Source of the DNA: Leptobrachium leishanense
Lineage: Eukaryota > Chordata > Amphibia > Anura > Megophryidae
Direction: 5' to 3'
Assembly (NCBI GenBank): GCA_009667805.1
Contig: CM019072.1
Coordinates: forward strand, 39,921,519-39,985,518
Length of the DNA stretch: 64,000 nucleotides
The position numbers were made by a program, and so were the translations under genes. A model generated the notes under the pieces. It searched no databases. It was given only the letters and a program-made list of their open reading frames with translations, and was not told the origin of the DNA. Within the stretch, counting starts at the first letter, position 1. Every line of letters starts with the position of its first letter. Positions 20,318-30,740 of the stretch are shown piece after piece.

Positions 20318-21659
20318 AGGATGAAGTGATATAAAGCTGAAGGATTTGAGTGAAAGTTTAATGGAAAGCACCTACAGGTTTTTGTAGCGCTGTACAAAGG
20401 AAATTGGGCAGATTTCAAATGAGAGGTGTTTTGTTTTTCTTTTTTTTTCTTTTATTTTAGTTGACTAAGGGAGATGGAAGGTTGTAGTTTGGTATCTGAG
20501 TATTGTTTGTTTGTTTCTTTTTCTGCAGTGGTAGCCATATGTCTAGTAGGTTGTAAAATAGCTGCACAAACACCTCACGTTTGAATGTTTGTTTTAACCA
20601 ATATCCTTAATAATGATTGTAGTTTTAAATGTTTATTAATAATCTTTTTTCTCTGAGTTTCCTCTGAGAACTTTGCTAGTTAACGCGTCAAGTTTTTAAC
20701 ATGCCCCTCTATACTTTCTTTCCCAGTTTGATATTTTTGTTATGCGTTTTTTATTTGAATTGAAGAGCATTTTAGGAAAAAATGGTGACCGTTGCAAAAG
20801 TAAAAGGAAGTTTTCACATTCTTTTCTTAGCCTCCTCCATTTTCTCTCTCTCATGACCACTCCTTTTTATTTGTGTCCAAAAAAAAATGTGTTGCATTTT
20901 TTTTCTCCATTTTAAAAGTATTTTAACCATATAAATTGTAAAGTTGTTGACAGGTTAATAATACATTTTTTTCCAAGTTTTTACTTTAGGTGAAAATTAC
21001 CCATGCATGCCAACTTTGCTCAAGCTAGATTGAAGATTATTGAATACCTATATTGATAAAGCTGTTGGAATTGAAGGAGATTTACTCAAACACATTATCA
21101 TTTCACATTGCAATGTTACATCAACCAGATAATAAGGAATTATCAGACACCAATTTTATCAACAACTCATCAATAAATCATGCGATTAAAGAAGATTATT
21201 GATTTTGGAAATAAAACTTAACAGTTTTGTAAAACTGACATGTCTTATTTTCAACCAATAAGACAGAAGACAAAGAAGAAGATAATGTGTTTTTATATGC
21301 TGATGGATTATCTTTGTGTTGTCGTCTAAGTGATAATTATTTTGTCTTTTATTATTATTGTTTGGTTACAATCAATATTGTTCAAATTCCCTGACACATT
21401 TAGGATTACTGGAGATTAAAATTAGAGTTAATTAATGTATTTAGGAACATATAATTTAATGCATTTGCATAAATACGTTTCATGACATATATAGTGGTAA
21501 ATGGAAAGTTTTAATTTGGTAAAATTAATGCTGTTTTTAGTTTATTTAAGATCGGTGTGTTTTATAAACACCAGGTTTGTTTCAAAACACTGAACAAGAC
21601 TGAATAGGATAGTAATTAATTATTTTTTGATATTTAGAATGGGTGGAGTATGCACTTCG
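20318..21659 (+). other. Internal region of the large LTR element, middle part
   Basis: AT-rich, no domain recognisable on either strand. It is bounded by the Gypsy duplication on the left and the L1 duplication on the right. Confidence 0.6.
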
Positions 21660-22345
21660 GCGATTTCCCTTTTTTTTTTTTTTTTTCAATGAAAAGTTTT
21701 TATTTTCGTCAAACTGGTTATACATAGAGATTACGTTACAAGCATATCATAATACAAATAGCTGAGTCAAGTCTGAACATAGATAACTGAGAGTGTAAGC
21801 TGAGGGAACATATCGTTAACAGAAACAGATGCGTAAGATGGTACAAATAGGAGTTATATATTGACTAGACGATAAAGTAATGCGTTTCTCGAAGATCCAA
21901 AAGCACGATCTTCGTTCTTTAATAGTGCAATCGACAGTTCGAGGTCTAAGGGCGGGAGGGCCATCTCGCCGCCCAAGGCCTCTAGCGTAATTGTGTTGGG
22001 GGAGGGTGGGTGCCAAATAAGCTCTTCAGTTGCGTTAGGGGAGCAACTGACAGGGTGTCGAAGGGCTCAATGTCGTCTGAGTGAGTTAAGACAGACATGT
22101 AAGACATACAGACAAACAAGACAGGAGACAGTCGGGGGTAGGGGGGAGGGGGAGGAGTTGGGTTTGAGAAAGAGAGCAGAAGGAAGTAGTATAGGTCCAG
22201 TAGATGGAGGGGGGGGTAATATGTGTTTGTGGTCTATCGCCAGATATGAACGTAGGGGGGGATCAGGGATGAGTCAGACAGGGTCAACTAAGATGGTGTT
22301 AGGGGGGGAACAGGAGGTGTCGGCAAGCGGGGGATGTATAGCGAG

Positions 22346-25300
22346 TCATCCCAGGCCCTGTCCTGTTCCGTTACCTTCCTCCTCTTCTACCTGAAGTATC
22401 CGTCGCAGGGCCTCTGATGAGCAGTATGTATTCCAGTGATACCAGATCTCTAAGAAGTGCTGGGCAGCCTGCGCAGGTGGGAGTGCTAATTCTTCTACCG
22501 ATCTCAATGTCTCCATCCGTTCGATCAGGGTCTTGGTGGAGGGTACCGAGGTGGATCTCCAATAGGCGGGAATAAGTGATCTAGCTATCAGTAGGATGCG
22601 GAGGAGAATTGATTTTTTCAGGGCTTTCACTGAAAACGGTAGGTGTAAAAGCAAAAATGTCTGGGGGGTAAAGTCTAAAACTAGATCAGTTATCCGTTCG
22701 ATTAAGTCTTGTATCCGTCTCCAGTACTGCTGGATGAGCGGGCATTCCCACCAAATATGTATGTAGGATCCCAGGGATAGAGAGCAGCGCCAGCAAGTCG
22801 GAGAGTGGGTAGTATGATAGAGCGAAGCGATGGCTGGAGTGCAGTACCAGAAAGTCACGAATTTGTATGAGGATTCTTGCATTCGGGTAGTTTTGGTTCC
22901 GTAGTGTACTAGAGTCAGCGTGTTAGTCCAGGTCTCGTCAGGAATGGGTGTCTCTAAGGTGCGCTCCCATCTTGCCATGAAAGTCGGGGGTTCAGAGTCC
23001 ACTGCCTGTAAGATCTTATAGAGTGTAGATATACCATGAGCTAATGGGAGTGCCTGTTTGCAGAGGGATTCAAATGGAGAGAGAGTCCGAGTCAGGGACG
23101 AGTTTCCAGGGAGGGTTTTAAGAAAAGATTTAATTTGGTGGTAACCGAAAATATCCGCAAAGGATGGAACGGGTTTCTGAGGACTTTCAAGTGGTATGAA
23201 ATTGCCATCCTGTAGGATGTGGTGTACTCTTAAGCAGGGCGAATCAGTGAATCGTTGGCGGAGAGATGGTCGGACTTGTGTGGGAAAGTCCGGGTTGTGT
23301 GTCAGTGGCAGTAACGGCGAGGGAAATGACGCGAGGGCATATTTGACTCTGAGTTTGTGCCATAGTAGCAGCGTACAACCCGCTGTAGTAGAGGATGTAG
23401 CGAGGTTCCGCATCCCATCTAGGCGAAGCCATGGTAGGGTCTCAAGTGGAATACCGGTTTGTCGCTCCTCCATGTCAATCCATCTCTGATCAGGTGAGCT
23501 CGACATCCAGTCGAGAATCCGCGACAGATGGGCTGCATAATAGTATAGTCTTGTGTCTGGGAGTGCGAGACCACCAGAAAGTTTAGGTTTGCACAGGGTT
23601 GCGTACTTAAGCCGAGGGCGTCCTTTGGGCCAGATAAACTGCGAGAATAGGCGTCGTACCTGCGTATGGAAGGCTAACGGGAGGAGAATGGGGAGGGTCT
23701 GGAAGAGGTATAACAACCTGGGTAACAGGTTCATTTTTATTACGTTGACCCTTCCAATCCAAGACAAAAATTTATTTGTCCATATGGCCAGGTCCGCACG
23801 AAAGGTTTCTAAGAGGGGTTTAAAGTTAAGGTCATAAATCTGGGCAAAGTTAGCAGATAGGCGTACCCCTAGATAAGTGAGAGATGTGGTGCACCAGTGG
23901 AAGGGGTATTGGTGTCGGACCATTTGAGAGGTGGTGTGTGGGAGGGCGACCTTAAGGATTTCTGATTTGGAGTCATTGATTTTGAAGCCTGCCAGGGCTC
24001 CGTAGTCTCGGAGTTCTCGAGTCACTTCTGGTAGTGCCGTTACCGGGTCAGGTAGTAAAAAAAGTAAATCGTCTGCGTATGCCGAGATCTTGTGTTCTAA
24101 ATGAGCACCCTGTACCCCTCGTATACGGGGATTACTTCTAATGGCAGACAGTAGGGGTTCTAGGCATAGTGCAAAGAGAAGGGGGGAGAGGGGGCATCCC
24201 TGTCGTGTACCGTTACAGATCGGAAACTGGGAGGAAAGTGCGCCATTGACTTTGATTCTCGCAGTCGGTGATGCATATAGAGCATGTATCCAATCCAAAA
24301 ATTCTTTTCCGATCCCGAAGTGTCGCAATGTCTGAAAGAGAAAAGGCCATAGCACTCGATCAAAGGCCTTTTCAGCATCCGTCGAGAGCAAAAGGAGTGG
24401 GTGGGCATTACGTTTCGAGGAGACTATCGCGTTTAAAACTCTAGTGGTTGCGTCCCTCGCCTCTCGTCCCGGGATGAAGCCTACCTGATCTGGAGCTACC
24501 AACTGTGGCATATAACGTTTAAGGCGGTTGGTCAGGATCCGTGCTAAGAGTTTTACATCACTGTTCAAAAGTGAGATGGGACGGTAGTTCCCACAACAGG
24601 TGTGGTCTTTATTTGGTTTGGGGATTAAGGTAATGGTCGCCGCTAGAGAATGGGGGTGAAAGGGGGTGCCTTGTCGAATCGCCTCAAACAGGGATGTAAG
24701 TGTCGGCAGTAGAGAGTCGACATTCTTCTTGTAATATTCAATCGGCAAACCGTCCGGTCCCGGGCTCTTGCCATTTTTAGTAGATTTCATTGCCGCCAGT
24801 ATTTCTTCGGTTGAGATAGCGGTATTCAGGGTCTCGCTATCAGTAGAAGAGAGCGTACGCGTGATTGTGGTGGAAAGGTAAGCTTCCATTCGGGAGTTCT
24901 GTTCCGATTGTGTGTTTTCCTCATCAAGATTGTAAAGGTCTTTAAAGAATTTAAGAAATTCCCCTGTAATTTCCTGGGGGTTGGTGGAGAAAGATCCTGT
25001 GGATGTGCGAATGCGAGGTATGTATGCTTTTGTTCGTTTGGCCCTCAGCAGCCCTGCCAGGAGGCGCCCCGGCTTGTTTTCGTTTAGTGCAAAGAATGAG
25101 CGGGATTTCAGTGCCTGGAAGCGTATTGAGTCGTTTAGAAGTTTATTGAGGCTTCGCCGTTTCGTTAATAAACGTTGATAGACTTCCGTTGAGGCAGTGG
25201 CCAGATGTTCCATTTCTAGCGTCCGTATGTCTTTCAGGAGGGAGCTGTGTTCCTCTACCTGTTTCTTTTTACGCGCAGTTCCTCGACTGATAAAGAAACC

Positions 25301-26218
25301 TCGGACAACGGCTTTGTGGGCTTCCCATATTGTTGGGAGTGGCGTGTCCTCAGAAGTGTTTTCGTTAAAAAAGGAATCAAGTGTGGAGGTGAGGTCTGCT
25401 TGTAGAAGAGGGTCATCCAAAAGTGAGAGATTAAGGCGCCATTGACGTTCTCTTGGGACAAACAGAGGTGAATGCAGGGATACGGAAAGAGGTGCGTGGT
25501 CCGACCAAGTGGTAGTATAGATATCCGCGGAACGGAGGAGGGCGAGGTCATCGTAATGCATAAGAAAGTAGTCGATACGGGTGTGCACATTGTGGACTGG
25601 AGAAAAAAAAGTGAAGTCTCTCTCATCTGTATGGAGGGCGCGCCAGACATCGACCAGTCGATGGTCGTTCAAGGATTTACGGAACTGACGTAGGACATTC
25701 GAAGGGGCGGTGGATAAACGGGAAGAGGAGTCAATGTGGGGTTCCATAGGAACATTTAAGTCACCCGCTATGATCGTTATACCTTGTTGAAATTTATCTA
25801 GAGATTTAAGTATGCGAGCTAAGCTGGTGTGCTGCTTCTTGTTGGGCAGATAGAGGGAGACGAAAGTATATACCGTGTCCACAATCGTCCCACGTACAAA
25901 AAGATAGCGGCCGTCTTTGTCCATTTCAGTGGCATCTACCACAAAGGGTACGTCCCTAGAGATCAGAATTGCGACTCCACGAGATTTGCCATGTGTGAAG
26001 TTACTGAAAAACATTGTGGGGAAGGCAGCATCATTGAAGTGAGGGGCTGAGTCTGCACGGAAATGAGTTTCTTGGAGGAAGGCAACGGACGTACGCATGG
26101 ATCGCAGGTCGCGTAGGAGGCGCGAGCGCTTTTCCGGGATATTGAGACCCCGTACATTATAGCTAAGCAACTGTAAGTCCTTGGGAGCGAACGGGGCAGT
26201 ATGAGGGGGAACAGTCAT
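22346..26218 (-). CDS. L1/Tx1 ORF2: endonuclease-reverse transcriptase, 1290 aa
   Basis: The protein nicks target DNA and copies its RNA at the nick. N-terminal APE-type endonuclease: LLSYNVRGLNIPEKR, FLQETHF at about 48-53, IIAGDLNVPM near 150, and SDHAPLSV near 240. RT: NGKSPGPDGLPIEYY near 470, NYRPISLLNSDVKLLARIL, LLLSTDAEKAFDRVLW near 605 with a catalytic Asp, [15 protein letters not shown], and SAYADDLLFLL with the DD pair at about 712-715. The C-terminus has the zinc knuckle CWRC followed by HIWWEC (1142-1159). Length and the HIWWEC-type knuckle fit the Tx1 branch of L1. The ATG at 26218 is taken because the endonuclease begins only 15 residues later. No stop or frameshift is present. 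Confidence 0.93.
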   Translation of the reverse strand: MTVPPHTAPFAPKDLQLLSYNVRGLNIPEKRSRLLRDLRSMRTSVAFLQETHFRADSAPHFNDAAFPTMFFSNFTHGKSRGVAILISRDVPFVVDATEMDKDGRYLFVRGTIVDTVYTFVSLYLPNKKQHTSLARILKSLDKFQQGITIIAGDLNVPMEPHIDSSSRLSTAPSNVLRQFRKSLNDHRLVDVWRALHTDERDFTFFSPVHNVHTRIDYFLMHYDDLALLRSADIYTTTWSDHAPLSVSLHSPLFVPRERQWRLNLSLLDDPLLQADLTSTLDSFFNENTSEDTPLPTIWEAHKAVVRGFFISRGTARKKKQVEEHSSLLKDIRTLEMEHLATASTEVYQRLLTKRRSLNKLLNDSIRFQALKSRSFFALNENKPGRLLAGLLRAKRTKAYIPRIRTSTGSFSTNPQEITGEFLKFFKDLYNLDEENTQSEQNSRMEAYLSTTITRTLSSTDSETLNTAISTEEILAAMKSTKNGKSPGPDGLPIEYYKKNVDSLLPTLTSLFEAIRQGTPFHPHSLAATITLIPKPNKDHTCCGNYRPISLLNSDVKLLARILTNRLKRYMPQLVAPDQVGFIPGREARDATTRVLNAIVSSKRNAHPLLLLSTDAEKAFDRVLWPFLFQTLRHFGIGKEFLDWIHALYASPTARIKVNGALSSQFPICNGTRQGCPLSPLLFALCLEPLLSAIRSNPRIRGVQGAHLEHKISAYADDLLFLLPDPVTALPEVTRELRDYGALAGFKINDSKSEILKVALPHTTSQMVRHQYPFHWCTTSLTYLGVRLSANFAQIYDLNFKPLLETFRADLAIWTNKFLSWIGRVNVIKMNLLPRLLYLFQTLPILLPLAFHTQVRRLFSQFIWPKGRPRLKYATLCKPKLSGGLALPDTRLYYYAAHLSRILDWMSSSPDQRWIDMEERQTGIPLETLPWLRLDGMRNLATSSTTAGCTLLLWHKLRVKYALASFPSPLLPLTHNPDFPTQVRPSLRQRFTDSPCLRVHHILQDGNFIPLESPQKPVPSFADIFGYHQIKSFLKTLPGNSSLTRTLSPFESLCKQALPLAHGISTLYKILQAVDSEPPTFMARWERTLETPIPDETWTNTLTLVHYGTKTTRMQESSYKFVTFWYCTPAIASLYHTTHSPTCWRCSLSLGSYIHIWWECPLIQQYWRRIQDLIERITDLVLDFTPQTFLLLHLPFSVKALKKSILLRILLIARSLIPAYWRSTSVPSTKTLIERMETLRSVEELALPPAQAAQHFLEIWYHWNTYCSSEALRRILQVEEEEGNGTGQGLG

Positions 26219-27588
26219 GATTTGGTTTGAGGTGGAGTAGTGTGTGGTGGGTTGTTATAAGGATGAGAGCGTAGTAGAGATGGGGGTAAGGGAGGAGAAG
26301 AGGGAGGGTAAGATGGTATAGGAGGGGGGTAGGAGAAGTGGAGGGAGAATAAGGGAAAAGAGAGGAGATGAGGAGAAGAAAAAGGGAGTAGAGGGTACGA
26401 TGCTGGAGAGAGGGGGGACAGGATACACAGAGACGAGACACAGTACTATGAGGTATTAAGTGCACCAACTGTGGCGTCCTGCACTGCCTCAAGGTTAGAC
26501 AACCGAGGGGTCGGACCCACTGTCGGGAACAGTTGCACTATTCCTCAGGGGGAGTTGTGAAGAGACCGAAATTTGGAAGGTCAATTGGTTAGATGGTAAA
26601 GATGTAGTGGAAAAGGCCAGGAGCGGCGAGCCAGCCCCACCGATTAATAAAGAAATATCTTAGAGACATGGGACAGAGCGATGATGAGGTCGGGGGTCGT
26701 AAAGATACTTCAGGCGGGTAATCTGAATGACATTGCTTTAGTTATAAAAATAAAAGGTAAAATTTAGTGAACGCAGGGGTTCAGCTATATAATACTGGTC
26801 TGTTGGAGAGGGATAACAACAGGCGTTCTGAACAAACAGGGTCAGGGCCCGGCTGCGGAGTGAAAGTCATGGGTTAGCAATTGCAAACATAAAATAAGTA
26901 TAACAACCAAGTACGTAAAAAGATGGAACTGTGGGCCTAGGTAGGTGGTGGGGGGGATAGGGTGAAATCCGAGTATGGTTCCCTCCCCTGAGACTATCCC
27001 ACCCATATACAAACGAAATAAAGATCTAGTTACAACATGTAGTAAAAGGTGCATGTAAACAATGCAGAACGTAGCGGTAACCCCGCGAACCTTTAACGAT
27101 GGTTGTGATGCGGGTGAACTATAAAATTCCCTCTATGTTCCCCAGAATCCCGCATGTTCCATTAAGTGCAATGGACCGAAAAATAGTCTAGGGAGACCCC
27201 GGCAGCTACCCTGTCTAGGGAATATGCATGGAGGCAAATGTCATAGGTCTCCAGTAAGTGGGGATATGAGCATCATCTTCGCAACGCAATAGTGTGTCAC
27301 CCCGTGGTCCTAGCACAACTGGCATATGGGACGGGCACAGGGTATTGTCACGGGAGGGGTAGAATCACAGTATGAAAAGGGGCCTGTCCAACTCTCAGAT
27401 GGGGCCTCGTGAGGTTATCAAACTTGCTATGGTCGTATTGTTTGCTCACGAGGTTCGCAGCGCGGGGTAGTAGGGTCAGTTGAGAAAATGTCGCGGAGAC
27501 AAGGTCTTACTCAATGACGTTGCTGGGATTTCATCCGTTGTTCATGAATCGTGAGCCATCAGGCGGGAGTAGTAATTATTAAGCAAGA
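26219..27588 (-). other. Spacer between L1 ORF1 and ORF2
   Basis: 1.37 kb without a convincing frame on either strand. The minus sense has pyrimidine-rich tracts around 26270-26400. ORF2 translation from a bicistronic RNA across such a spacer would need reinitiation or internal entry; this is inference. Confidence 0.6.
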
Positions 27589-28671
27589 TCAGTCTATCGA
27601 AGCTTGAGTGTTTTGTGGTGGTGGTGATCGGGGACCATTTCGAGCGACACCATCCTGGCGTGGGTGTGGAGGGCCAGAGGGATCTCTGGTAGATGTTGTC
27701 CCGATCACTGTGAACGGCAGGCGTTCCCAATCCGGTACCTCGGTGGGTGGGAGGTCCAGAAGGGACAGAAATGGAGCCACGTCTTTCGGTGAGCGTATGA
27801 CGTGGTGGGTGTCATTTTTGCGGGTGTGAAGAGCAAACGGAAATCCCCAGCGATAGGGGAGACCGGCTTCCTGCAGTGCTTTAGTGACTGGCCGAAGGGC
27901 TCTGCGAGCTGCCAAGGTTTGGAGTGACAGATCCTGAAACAGTTCGAAAGTTTCCCCGTCGAAGGTCCACTGCCGGCGGGTACGTGCGCGGCGCATAATC
28001 TCCTCCTTAAGCGTGAAATCGGGTAAATGGCATAATATGTCTCTTGGAAAGGAGCGGTTATTGGCGGTAGATGGGCGAAACACTCTATGTGCGCGGTCTA
28101 TGGCTCCATTTGGTAGAGGGGGGCATCCTAGGAGGTGAGTGAAAGCCCGCAGAAGGAAGAGTTTTACCTCTTTTACCGCATCGCTGACACCCCGGATTCG
28201 GACGTTATGTCTTCGGGATCTATTTTCTAGATCGTCTATTCGGCGATGTACCTCTGAGAGCTGTGAGTCGATGTGAGGGTCCCGCTGCGTGTCTGGGGTG
28301 GTATGGTTTGCGACGTCTCTTTCCAGCGCGATGACACGTGCGTCAATGGCGGCAACCTCCGCGCGGACCTCCGTAATCTCTCGGCCTACCGACGCCTGAA
28401 GGTGGTCCAGCATGGATTGGAAGTCAGCCCTGGTCGGGACCTCCGCCCGAGTCGGGAGTTCCGCTATTAGGGACTCGAGGCGGCGTATCGTTGATTGCCC
28501 GTCGGGCCAAGAGGCCTCCGATGTGGTGGGGGAGGACGCCATGTTAGGCTTCCCAGCCGTTGTAGGCCCCGTCCGAGTAGCGCTGAAAAACGCTTCTATG
28601 GAGCTCGGGGGAGTTCTGGAAGGGTTGTGTGGGGGCTGCTTGGAAGATTTGCGGCGTGATGTGCGATTCAT
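27589..28671 (-). CDS. L1/Tx1 ORF1 RNA-binding protein, 360 aa
   Basis: Basic N-terminus (MNRTSRRKSSKQPP). The coiled coil spans about 60-150 (MLDHLQASVGREITEVRAEV, RRIDDLENR). The RRM opens RSRRHNVRIRGVSDAVKEV near 152. The C-terminal domain has LFQDLSLQTLAARRALRPV and LPYRWGF near 260-290. The tail of about 60 residues is Pro/Arg-rich. It has the same architecture as the ORF1 at 14684-15973 but is clearly diverged from it, so the ORF1-only element is not a simple internal deletion of this L1. ORF1 protein coats the RNA and shields it in the RNP. The start is the first ATG of the open frame, 94 bases from the 5' end of the element. Confidence 0.9.
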   Translation of the reverse strand: MNRTSRRKSSKQPPHNPSRTPPSSIEAFFSATRTGPTTAGKPNMASSPTTSEASWPDGQSTIRRLESLIAELPTRAEVPTRADFQSMLDHLQASVGREITEVRAEVAAIDARVIALERDVANHTTPDTQRDPHIDSQLSEVHRRIDDLENRSRRHNVRIRGVSDAVKEVKLFLLRAFTHLLGCPPLPNGAIDRAHRVFRPSTANNRSFPRDILCHLPDFTLKEEIMRRARTRRQWTFDGETFELFQDLSLQTLAARRALRPVTKALQEAGLPYRWGFPFALHTRKNDTHHVIRSPKDVAPFLSLLDLPPTEVPDWERLPFTVIGTTSTRDPSGPPHPRQDGVARNGPRSPPPQNTQASID

Positions 28672-28779
28672 GTCCCAAAGCGCACGCGGTGGAGCGGTTT
28701 AATCGGTGGTGACTGAGAGAGCTCCCGGGCTAAGCGTCCATCTTAGGTTCCAGTCAGGCCACGCCGCGATTTCCCTTTT

Positions 28780-29319
28780 GAGCCAAAGTTGCGTATATAT
28801 ATTTTTCTCTAACACTGAGTCAGAAGTAGTATAATTTTCTTTGCGGGGAAGTTTTACAATTTTTTTTATCTGTGTCTCTTCTTGTGTAAATTAAAAATTT
28901 TTTTGTTTTCATGCACGTGAGAGTGACAATGAATGAATGGATGTATATGATTAGCGGGGTATACCATATTTTCTTTTCTTTTTTCTTTTCTTTATTGTTG
29001 CTAAAACCGTATCACATCATCAAGAAACCTGACAGTCACAATGGCTGCATATGGAACGAATCATGGACATTTTGTGTCAAAGTCACAGGTAATAAGCAAC
29101 CAGCGCAAAGTGACAGCTTGTTCAGGAGTCCCTATGGTGGGAGCTCTGATGACATTCAATGATTATGCGTCTCAAGCTGGGATGTTGAAAAAGACCAAAC
29201 CTTGATCTTGCACTTTGGACTACGGTATTAGATTATGAGATGATATTGTTTTTTTTATTTAATTCCCTAGATAAGTGTGAGAAAGGATTGGATTTGTGAA
29301 AATGAGAATGTATTTCTTG

Positions 29320-29372
<53 letters not shown>

Positions 29373-29767
29373 AGGTGTGTATGCGTATTGTGGAGTGAAG
29401 ATGAACATAAGAAAACACACAGATATAGATCTGACTCAGGTTGATTTATTAGATAAATGAACTTTTACATTCAAGTTATTATATTTTTCTTGTTCGGTGA
29501 AGTACATTTTGGGAAATGGGAATAAATAGTTATTTAATGTCTAGATTAGGTTTTTTTGCCTACGCTCCAAGTGTGGTTCGCTGGAAGAGTGAATCTAGAT
29601 AGATAAGTGTATTTTATGCTCATAAAGGGCCTCCTTGGGGAATCCCTTTCGTATATTGTAAAGGTATTAGGCGAGGATACTGTGGCCCCAGGTATAATTG
29701 GTTTAATTGTCTAGTTTGTTTTATCCATTTTAGGGATCACGATTGTATATGTGATCAATGAGACGAT
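28780..29767 (+). other. Internal region of the large LTR element, right part
   Basis: AT-rich and non-coding, containing a GT microsatellite. No clear polypurine tract is seen just before the right LTR. Confidence 0.6.
29321..29369 (+). repeat. (GT)n microsatellite
   Basis: About 24 GT units with one or two interruptions at the left side. Confidence 0.95.
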
Positions 29768-30233
29768 TGAAAGGTATTTTAATATGATAGGTAGTTTTTT
29801 AATTTTGCATTAGTGTGAAATCCCCCCCTCCTTGTTACAGTACGGTGGCTGTTCAATTTCGTTTCCTCCCGAGGCTAGTCAGCGGGGTGATGGAAATAGA
29901 TATCCTGTGTTAACTTAGAAATGCCCGCGAAATCTTTGTTACATGATGTAGAAATGTATCTGCTCTGATTGGTTGTTGTATTACATTCCTATGTTGGAAG
30001 TGAACACTGCAGGAAGTTTTTATATATAACGAACATTTCTATTGGATGTTGAAATAATAAACGGACCTGACAGACCACGAACTGATCAGATGATAATCTG
30101 CCATATCTCGGTGTGGTTGTGTCTATCGTCTCCTCTGATCAGAGTCGCGCAGTGCCTTACTTCAATTTTGATATATAAGAAGAAACTTAAAAAAGGTTTA
30201 TGGTAATTATACTGGAAAAATCCAAATTTATCA
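29768..30233 (+). repeat. Right LTR of the large element
   Basis: 466 bp and about 98.5% identical to the left LTR. It has an extra 4 bases (ATTG) near 29970. It is followed at once by GTGTC, the second copy of the target duplication. Confidence 0.85.
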
Positions 30234-30238
30234 GTGTC

Positions 30239-30740
30239 TATAAATGCTCGCAGTTTAGTCAATAAAATCAATGGACTGGAGGCAATGATGGCAGCTGAAA
30301 AAGTAGATTTAGTGGCGGTTACTGAGACATGGTTCAGTGAGAAAAATAACTGGGACATAACAATACAGGGGTACTCTTTATATAGAAAAGACAGAGAAGG
30401 TAGGAAAGGAGGAGGAGTGGCCCTGTATGTGAAAAACCATAAAAACGATCCAAATAAAAGCGTAACCCAAACGGACTCTATGTTCACCTCGCTCACTTTT
30501 ATTTGGTAATCATACAGTAGCTCGTGTAGGTGTGATCTATAGACCCCCTGGACAAGTAGAAGAGCTAGATAATCTGCTGTTTGAGGAAATAGCCAAAATG
30601 ACAATGAAGGGGAAAGTTATTATCATGGGGGACTTTAATCTTCCTGATGTGAACTGGAAAACCAAAATAGCTGGGTGCACCAGGAGTACAAATATTCTAA
30701 ACTCCCTACTGGGATTATCTCTAACACAAGTAGTTGAGGA
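30239..30740 (+). pseudogene. CR1 endonuclease, N-terminal part (copy 1)
   Basis: Directly after the target duplication the frame reads SINARSLVNKINGLEAMMA, the start of the CR1 endonuclease. LVAVTETWFSEKN (catalytic Glu) and GGGVALYVKN follow. A shift near 30505 changes frame before IYRPPGQVEELDN, and MGDFNLPDVNWKT lies near 30630. The hAT-a element interrupts after LSLTQVVE. The reading frame at 30239 is the same as the esterase frame ending at 10965. Confidence 0.85.

Larger units (their letters stand above)
21674..28765 (-). mobile_element. Complete Tx1-type L1 LINE, both ORFs open
   Basis: Minus-strand L1 of about 7.1 kb. GCGATTTCCCTTTT at 21660-21673 and 28766-28779 is the target duplication. 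The poly(A) tail is the T-run starting in 21670-21686. It has a 5' leader (28672-28765), ORF1 (27589-28671), an unusually long 1.37-kb spacer, ORF2 (22346-26218) and a 3' UTR ending AAAATAAAAACTTTTCATTG. Both ORFs lack stops, so this is among the youngest insertions in the window. Confidence 0.92.
10966..30233. mobile_element. Large non-coding LTR retrotransposon (LARD-like), nested host of others
   Basis: Two direct repeats (10966-11427, 462 bp; 29768-30233, 466 bp) begin TG and end CA. They are flanked by a perfect 5-bp duplication GTGTC (10961-10965 and 30234-30238). I count seven substitutions and one 4-bp indel between them. Removing the Gypsy element (13061-20312) and the L1 (21674-28765) leaves about 4 kb of internal sequence with no gag, protease, RT or integrase. 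No tRNA-type primer site is evident after the left repeat. It must have been mobilised in trans. Orientation: TATA and AATAAA signals in the repeats are on the plus strand. Confidence 0.85.
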
